In this document: positions 5,324-9,786 of the stretch, piece after piece
Position numbering within the stretch: position 1 is the stretch's first letter
Layout of the letters: the number at the start of each line of letters is the position of its first letter
NCBI GenBank assembly: GCA_026193125.1
Contig: JAPHSC010000274.1
Location: forward strand, 1 to 9,786
Reading direction: 5' to 3'
Length of the DNA: 9,786 nt
Source of the DNA: Gammaproteobacteria bacterium
GTDB taxonomy: Bacteria; Pseudomonadota; Gammaproteobacteria; Steroidobacterales; BM003
Translations under genes and position numbers: made by a program
The notes under the pieces: model-generated
Databases searched by the model: none
Told to the model about the DNA's origin: nothing
The model's input: the letters and a program-made list of their open reading frames with translations, nothing else

Positions 5324-6892
5324 ATGAGTCAAGTTCGACGCGCACTGATAAGCGTCTCCGACAAATCCGGAGTCGTGGAGCTGGCCCGTTCGTTGGTGGA
5401 GCTGGATATTGAGTTGTTGTCCACCGGAGGCACCGCCAGTCTGATTCGCGAAGCCGGCCTGCCTGTAACGGATGTTTCGGATCACACCGGATTCCCCGAA
5501 ATCATGGCAGGAAGGGTGAAAACTCTGCATCCGAAAATCCACGGTGGTCTGTTGGGCCGTCGTGGCATCGATGAAGCAGTCATGGCCCAGCACGGGATCA
5601 CTCCTATAGACCTCCTGGTGGTTAACCTCTATCCGTTCGAAAAAACCATCGCCGCAGGTGACTGCAGCCTGGACGACGCGATAGAGAATATCGACATCGG
5701 TGGTCCAGCCATGTTGCGTGCGGCCGCCAAGAATCACGCCGCAGTTGCAGTACTGGTCGACCCGGCTGATTACCAGGGCGTGCTGGACGAGTTGCGCAAC
5801 AATCAGGGAAAGCTGCAGCATGAAACCCGATTCAGGCTGGCGGTAAAAGCCTTCTCGCATACCGCCCATTACGACACGGCCATCAGTCGCTACCTGGGCC
5901 GCCAGCTGGAAGCGGTCGGCGAGGCAGAGCTTGGCGAGACGTTTGAACTGAATTTAAAACGCAAGCAAACCCTGAGATATGGCGAGAATCCGCACCAGCG
6001 AGCGGCATTTTATGTCGAGCCTGGCGCCAGTGAAGCCTCATTGGCGACGGCCGTACAAAAGCAGGGCAAGGAAATGTCCTACAACAACATTGCTGATGCT
6101 GATGCCGCGCTGGAATGCGTCAAGCAATTCAAGCGGCCCGCCTGCGTCATTGTCAAACATGCCAACCCCTGTGGCGTGGCCCTGGACGCGAGTATCGGCG
6201 AGGCCTATGAGCGGGCTTATCGGACCGACCCAACTTCGGCCTTTGGTGGCATCATCGCGTTCAACCGCGACCTGGATGCCAAAACGGCGGCGGAAATCGT
6301 CAATCGCCAGTTTGTCGAAGTCATTATTGCTCCAAATGCAGATGCCGATGCAATGGACGTACTGGCATCCAAGACCAATGTACGCGTATTGCTGACCGGA
6401 CCGTGGGATGTCGACAAGCCGCAAACAGGTCTGGACTACAAGCGCGTCAACGGCGGCCTGCTGGTGCAGGACCGGGACCAGGCGCTGATAAGTGCAAACA
6501 GGATCACCGTCGTTTCGGAGCGTCAGCCCAGTCCGCAGGAACTTGGCGACCTGTTGTTCGCCTGGCGCGTGGCCAAATTTGTCAAATCAAACGCCATCGT
6601 ATTCTGCAAGGATCTTACGACCATAGGCGTGGGTGCGGGTCAGATGAGTCGCGTGTACAGCACCCGCATCGCTGCCATCAAGGCGGCTGACGAAAAGCTG
6701 GAGGTCAAAGGCTCGGTAATGGCCTCGGACGCTTTCTTCCCCTTCCGTGACGGAATTGATGCGGCCGCGGTGCATGGCATCACCGCGGTGATCCAGCCAG
6801 GTGGTTCCATGCGTGACGAGGAAGTGATACAAGCCGCCAATGAGCACGGCCTTGCCATGGTGTTCACGGGGATGCGGCACTTCAGACACTAG
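5324..6892 (+). CDS. purH: Bifunctional AICAR transformylase / IMP cyclohydrolase
   Basis: PurH performs the last two steps of de novo purine synthesis: formylation of AICAR with 10-formyl-tetrahydrofolate, then ring closure to IMP. The 522 residues compare with 529 in E. coli. The N-terminal IMP cyclohydrolase (MGS-like) domain, ~1-145, carries LLSTGGTA at 31-38, HTGFPEIMAGRVKTLHPKIH at 54-73, LLVVNLYPFE at 97-106 and ENIDIGGPAMLRAAAKN at 121-137. The C-terminal transformylase domain starts near 200 and carries LRYGENPHQRAAFY at 217-230, SYNNIADADAA at 252-262, the catalytic Lys278-His279 in VIVKHANPCGVA, TSAFGGIIAFNRD at 304-316, ASDAFFPFRDGID at 467-479 and the terminal GMRHFRH. The start is ATG 5324 with GAGG upstream. 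It follows fis by 11 bp and precedes purD, so purine synthesis is tied to the dusB-fis transcript. No damage is seen. Confidence 0.98.
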   Translation: MSQVRRALISVSDKSGVVELARSLVELDIELLSTGGTASLIREAGLPVTDVSDHTGFPEIMAGRVKTLHPKIHGGLLGRRGIDEAVMAQHGITPIDLLVVNLYPFEKTIAAGDCSLDDAIENIDIGGPAMLRAAAKNHAAVAVLVDPADYQGVLDELRNNQGKLQHETRFRLAVKAFSHTAHYDTAISRYLGRQLEAVGEAELGETFELNLKRKQTLRYGENPHQRAAFYVEPGASEASLATAVQKQGKEMSYNNIADADAALECVKQFKRPACVIVKHANPCGVALDASIGEAYERAYRTDPTSAFGGIIAFNRDLDAKTAAEIVNRQFVEVIIAPNADADAMDVLASKTNVRVLLTGPWDVDKPQTGLDYKRVNGGLLVQDRDQALISANRITVVSERQPSPQELGDLLFAWRVAKFVKSNAIVFCKDLTTIGVGAGQMSRVYSTRIAAIKAADEKLEVKGSVMASDAFFPFRDGIDAAAVHGITAVIQPGGSMRDEEVIQAANEHGLAMVFTGMRHFRH

Positions 6893-6936
6893 TGAAATGA
6901 ACTTTGCGGGAAACATGGCTGGCCCGCATAGTCGCC

Positions 6937-6946
6937 AGGAGAAGGG
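6937..6946 (+). promoter_or_regulatory. Ribosome-binding site that sets the purD start
   Basis: AGGAGAAGGG ends 5 bases before ATG 6952. It fixes that codon as the start rather than the in-frame TTG at 6904, which would add a non-homologous 16-residue leader. Confidence 0.7.
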
Positions 6947-6951
6947 AACGC

Positions 6952-8244
6952 ATGAAAATTCTGGTGGTAGGTAGCGGTGGACGTGAGCATGCACTGGCCT
7001 GGAAGGCCTTGCAGTCACCGATGGCTGACCAGGTATACGTGGCGCCCGGCAATGCCGGTACGGCGCTTGAGCCTGGCATGGAAAACGTCGATATCGCAGC
7101 GGAGGACATCCAAACTCTGGCCGATTTTGCCGAGGAAGAAAGGATAGGCCTGACTATCATCGGCCCGGAGGGCCCACTGGTAGCCGGGATTACCGACATG
7201 TTCAGGCAGCGGGGGCTGAAATGTTTCGGGCCCAGCGCTGCGGCAGCCCAGCTGGAAGGCTCGAAAGCCTACTCCAAGGACTTCCTGGCCCGACACAAGA
7301 TTCCTACCGCCAGGTACGCAAACTTCGATCAACTTGAGCCCGCACTGAATTACATCCGTGAACAGGGTGCGCCTATCGTGGTCAAGGCGGACGGGCTGGC
7401 CGCCGGTAAGGGTGTCGTCGTGGCCCGGACAGTGGCGGAAGCAGAGAAGGCGGCCCGTGACATGCTCCAGCAAGGCGCATTCGGTACCGCCGGCGCTCGA
7501 ATCGTAGTGGAAGAATTCCTGAGTGGCGAGGAAGCCAGCTTCATTGCCATGGTTGATGGCAAAAATATCCTGGCATTCGCCACCTCCCAGGACCACAAGG
7601 CCCGGGATGACGGTGACACCGGACCCAACACCGGTGGCATGGGCGCCTACTCCCCTGCACCGGTGGTCACTGCCGAGGTACACCGGCGCATCATGGAGGA
7701 AGTGATGCGGCCGACGGTGGACGGGCTGGTAGCAGATGGCACCCCCTATACCGGCTTCCTGTATGCAGGGCTCATGATCGACAAGCACCACGCGCCCAGC
7801 GTGGTGGAATTCAATTGCCGTTTCGGCGATCCGGAAGCCCAGCCCATCATGATGCGCATGCAGTCTGACCTGGTGGAGCTATGCCTGGCGGCTCTGGACC
7901 AGAAACTGGATGAGTATGAAATCCAGTTCGATCCACGCCCTGCCCTGGGTGTCGTGCTTGCAGCCGGTGGTTATCCAGCCAGCTACGCGAAGGGTAAGGT
8001 GATACGTGGTCTGCACGATACTGACGAGTCCTGGCAAAAGATTTTTCATGCAGGGACCCGGCTGGAAAATGGTAGGGTTGTGACCAATGGCGGGCGCGTG
8101 CTGTGTGCCGTAGCCCTGGGAGAAGACGTCAGTGAGGCCCAGGCCAGCGCGTACCGACTGGTGGCCGATGTGGACTGGGAAGACATGTACTGCCGTAAGG
8201 ACATTGGCTACCGGGCAGTTGCCAGGGAAAAAGCCGGACGCTAG
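6952..8244 (+). CDS. purD: Phosphoribosylamine-glycine ligase (GAR synthetase)
   Basis: PurD joins glycine to 5-phosphoribosylamine with ATP, the second step of de novo purine synthesis. From ATG 6952 the protein is 430 residues (429 in E. coli) and begins MKILVVGSGGREHALAWK, the usual N-terminal nucleotide-fold signature. The ATP-grasp domain (~100-320) shows VVKADGLAAGKGVVVA at 143-158, EEFLSGEEAS at 187-196, TSQDHKARDDGDTGPNTGGM at 211-230 followed by GAYSPAP, and EFNCRFGDPEAQPIM at 286-300 with its metal-binding Glu/Asn region. The C-terminal domain (~325-430) includes AAGGYPASYAKG at 337-348. purH ends 59 bp upstream; the gap has no promoter I can defend, so purH-purD cotranscription is likely. 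The gene ends 62 bp before the convergent pruA-type gene. Confidence 0.98.
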   Translation: MKILVVGSGGREHALAWKALQSPMADQVYVAPGNAGTALEPGMENVDIAAEDIQTLADFAEEERIGLTIIGPEGPLVAGITDMFRQRGLKCFGPSAAAAQLEGSKAYSKDFLARHKIPTARYANFDQLEPALNYIREQGAPIVVKADGLAAGKGVVVARTVAEAEKAARDMLQQGAFGTAGARIVVEEFLSGEEASFIAMVDGKNILAFATSQDHKARDDGDTGPNTGGMGAYSPAPVVTAEVHRRIMEEVMRPTVDGLVADGTPYTGFLYAGLMIDKHHAPSVVEFNCRFGDPEAQPIMMRMQSDLVELCLAALDQKLDEYEIQFDPRPALGVVLAAGGYPASYAKGKVIRGLHDTDESWQKIFHAGTRLENGRVVTNGGRVLCAVALGEDVSEAQASAYRLVADVDWEDMYCRKDIGYRAVAREKAGR

Positions 8245-8259
8245 AGAACCGCAGCCGGG

Positions 8260-8279
8260 GCCGGGGCTCAAGCCGCGGC
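8260..8279. terminator. GC-rich hairpin between the convergent purD and pruA-type genes
   Basis: GCCGGGGC (8260-8267), a TCAA loop and GCCGCGGC (8272-8279) can form an 8-bp stem with one G-G mismatch. It lies 15 bases past the purD stop and 27 bases past the end of the opposing gene, where a bidirectional terminator would be expected. No T-run follows on either strand, so it is not a canonical intrinsic terminator. It may act with Rho, protect 3' ends, or be incidental in GC-rich sequence. Confidence 0.35.
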
Positions 8280-8306
8280 AAGTCCGGTCGCCCCGCGCTT
8301 GCGCCC

Positions 8307-9786
8307 TTAACTGAGGAAGGGATACCGGTAGTCGGTAGGTGGCACGAAGGTCTCCTTGACCGTTCGCGGCGACAACCAGCGATACAAATTCAACATACTG
8401 CCGGCTTTGTCGTTGGTACCAGACTTCCTGGCCCCGCCAAACGGCTGCTGCCCCACCACCGCTCCGGTGGGTTTATCATTGATATAAAAATTGCCGGCAG
8501 CGTGACGCAGCTTGGCGGAAATATCAGCCGCAGCCAGCCTGTCTCGCGCAAATACGGCGCCTGTCAGCGCATAGGCCGATCCCTGGTTACAGGCCTGGAT
8601 TGTCTCTTCCAGGCTTGCGTCCTCGTAAACAAACACGGTGAGCACGGGGCCAAAAATCTCCTCACGCATACTGCGATACCGGGGATCACTGGTCAGAATG
8701 ACAGTAGGCTCAACGAAGTACCCGGTCTTCTCGTCATGTCCACCCCCAACCAGGATTTCCGCATCCGCGTGGTTACGGGCGTGATCGAGGTAGGCAACGA
8801 TATTCTTGTAAGAGCGGTCGTCGATCACCGCGTTCATGAAATTTCCGAAGTCCTGAACGTCACCCATCTTGATAGTCTTGATCTCCGCCACCAGGCGCTC
8901 GCATACCTCTGACCAGAGACTGCGCGGTATGTAGGCGCGTGATGCGGCCGAGCACTTTTGTCCCTGGTATTCGAAAGCGCCACGGATCAGCGCCGTTGCC
9001 AGGGCTTCTGGATCGGCTGACGGATGAGCGAAAACAAAATCCTTGCCGCCGGTCTCACCAACGATCCTCGGATAGGAGTCGTACCCGGAAATATTCTCAC
9101 CCACGTGACGATATATGGATTCGAAAGTAGCGGTGGAACCGGTGAAATGCACGCCGGCCAAATCGCGCTGTGATAACAATGCGGGGCCAGCCTTGCGACC
9201 CTCCGCACCGACCATATTGATGACGCCGGGTGGTAAACCGGCCTCCTCCAGTAACTGCATCAGGAAGTGAGCAGAAAACATCTGCGTGTGGGAAGGTTTC
9301 CAGATGACCGTATTGCCGAGCAAGGCCGGCGCCGTAGGCAAATTGCCAGCGATGGCAGTGAAATTGAATGGCGTGATCGCCAGCACAAAACCTTCCAACG
9401 GACGGTATTCCATCCAGTTCTTGACACCGGGCGAGGAGATCGGCTGTTGGGCCATGATCTGCTGGTAGAAACTGACGTTAAACCGCAGAAAATCAATAAG
9501 CTCACAAGCCGAATCAATTTCCGCCTGGAACACGTTCTTGGATTGCCCGAGCATGGTGGCCGCGTTGAGCACATCCCTGTAGGGACCGGCCAGCAAATCG
9601 GCTGCACGCAAAAAAACCGCAGCCCGCTCATCCCAGGTGGCGTTCTCCCAGTCCGGCTTTGCTTGCCTTGCTGCCAGTACGGCGGAATCCAGTTCCTGTT
9701 CACCGGCAAGATGGAAGTCACCCAACACATGCTCGTGGTCATGCGGCATCAGTACCCGGCGCAGCTTGCCGGTCTCTACTTTGCGG
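8307..9786 (-). CDS. pruA: L-glutamate gamma-semialdehyde (1-pyrroline-5-carboxylate) dehydrogenase, ALDH4A1-like, 5' end beyond window
   Basis: The enzyme oxidises glutamate semialdehyde, in equilibrium with pyrroline-5-carboxylate, to glutamate with NAD+, the second step of proline degradation. The frame stays open to the right edge: codons before the Met at 9749 read RKVETGKLRRVL, then MPHDHEHVLG, which aligns with the interior of the family, so the real start lies outside the window (roughly 50-60 residues missing by comparison with recalled homologues). Numbering from that Met: EYRPLEGFVLAITPFNFTAI at 114-133, WKPS at 150-153, FTGS at 202-205, Glu232 in GETGGKDF, catalytic Cys266 in YQGQKCSAASRAY, EEIFGPVLTVFVYED at 363-377, and the family-specific NFYINDKPTGAVVGQQPFGG at 420-439 before ARKSGTNDKAGS. 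The C-terminus is DYRYPFLS. These features fit the stand-alone ALDH4A1-type family rather than the dehydrogenase half of bifunctional PutA. It is convergent to purD and functionally unrelated to it. Confidence 0.93.
   Translation of the reverse strand, partial: RKVETGKLRRVLMPHDHEHVLGDFHLAGEQELDSAVLAARQAKPDWENATWDERAAVFLRAADLLAGPYRDVLNAATMLGQSKNVFQAEIDSACELIDFLRFNVSFYQQIMAQQPISSPGVKNWMEYRPLEGFVLAITPFNFTAIAGNLPTAPALLGNTVIWKPSHTQMFSAHFLMQLLEEAGLPPGVINMVGAEGRKAGPALLSQRDLAGVHFTGSTATFESIYRHVGENISGYDSYPRIVGETGGKDFVFAHPSADPEALATALIRGAFEYQGQKCSAASRAYIPRSLWSEVCERLVAEIKTIKMGDVQDFGNFMNAVIDDRSYKNIVAYLDHARNHADAEILVGGGHDEKTGYFVEPTVILTSDPRYRSMREEIFGPVLTVFVYEDASLEETIQACNQGSAYALTGAVFARDRLAAADISAKLRHAAGNFYINDKPTGAVVGQQPFGGARKSGTNDKAGSMLNLYRWLSPRTVKETFVPPTDYRYPFLS

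Noticed and set aside
6906..6927. GCGGG ... CCCGC inverted repeat in the purH-purD gap as an attenuator or terminator.
   Set aside because: Only a 5-bp stem with a 12-base loop, no T-run and no antiterminator partner seen. Probably chance.
6904..6951. purD starting at TTG 6904.
   Set aside because: The leader is not homologous to PurD, and a strong AGGAGAAGGG site points to ATG 6952.
7015..7791. 258-codon - strand frame opposite purD.
   Set aside because: purD is complete and canonical across this region. The antisense translation has no family signature and no ribosome-binding site was apparent.
8307..9749. Treating the Met at 9749 as the start of a complete 480-residue dehydrogenase.
   Set aside because: The frame continues upstream to the window edge with residues that fit the family interior, and known members have a further N-terminal segment, so the gene is 5'-partial here.

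Overview
The window looks like a stretch of conserved chromosome from a gammaproteobacterium of moderately high GC content (judged by eye, not computed). The gene order is accC - prmA - zinc-ribbon/DUF3426 protein - dusB - fis - purH - purD on the + strand, followed by a convergent proline-catabolism dehydrogenase gene on the - strand. From memory this order closely resembles the Pseudomonas chromosome (accBC ... prmA, hypothetical, dusB, fis, purH, purD). In E. coli, prmA-dusB-fis also lie close to accBC, but purHD is elsewhere. The host is therefore probably a Pseudomonas-like or related marine-type gammaproteobacterium; the genus cannot be fixed from this window.

Layout. Positions 1-817 hold the C-terminal ~60% of biotin carboxylase, cut by the left edge. 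One base later prmA starts at GTG 819 and runs to 1697. A 252-bp gap (1698-1949) has no convincing gene. Positions 1950-3950 encode a 666-residue single-pass membrane protein: N-terminal CxxC...CxxC zinc ribbon, a very acidic repeat-bearing linker of about 450 residues, one membrane segment and a C-terminal DUF3426 domain. Positions 3951-4031 carry the best promoter in the window, with a LacI/PurR-type operator look-alike over its -10. It is followed by a tightly packed dusB (4032-5009), fis (5034-5312), purH (5324-6892) and purD (6952-8244). A short GC-rich gap with a hairpin separates purD from the convergent pruA-type gene (8307 to beyond the right edge).

How the genes fit together. AccC belongs to fatty-acid synthesis. 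PrmA methylates ribosomal protein L11, DusB modifies tRNA and Fis is a growth-phase nucleoid and rRNA regulator. PurH and PurD supply purine nucleotides. This is a growth and translation cluster in which dusB, fis and purHD probably share a transcript. The - strand gene oxidises glutamate semialdehyde to glutamate and is functionally separate.

No mobile element, CRISPR array, RNA gene or defence-like system was seen, and nothing here is clearly a new biological system. The points most worth a second look are the possible purine-type operator on the dusB-fis-purHD promoter and the enlarged, internally duplicated acidic linker of the DUF3426 protein.
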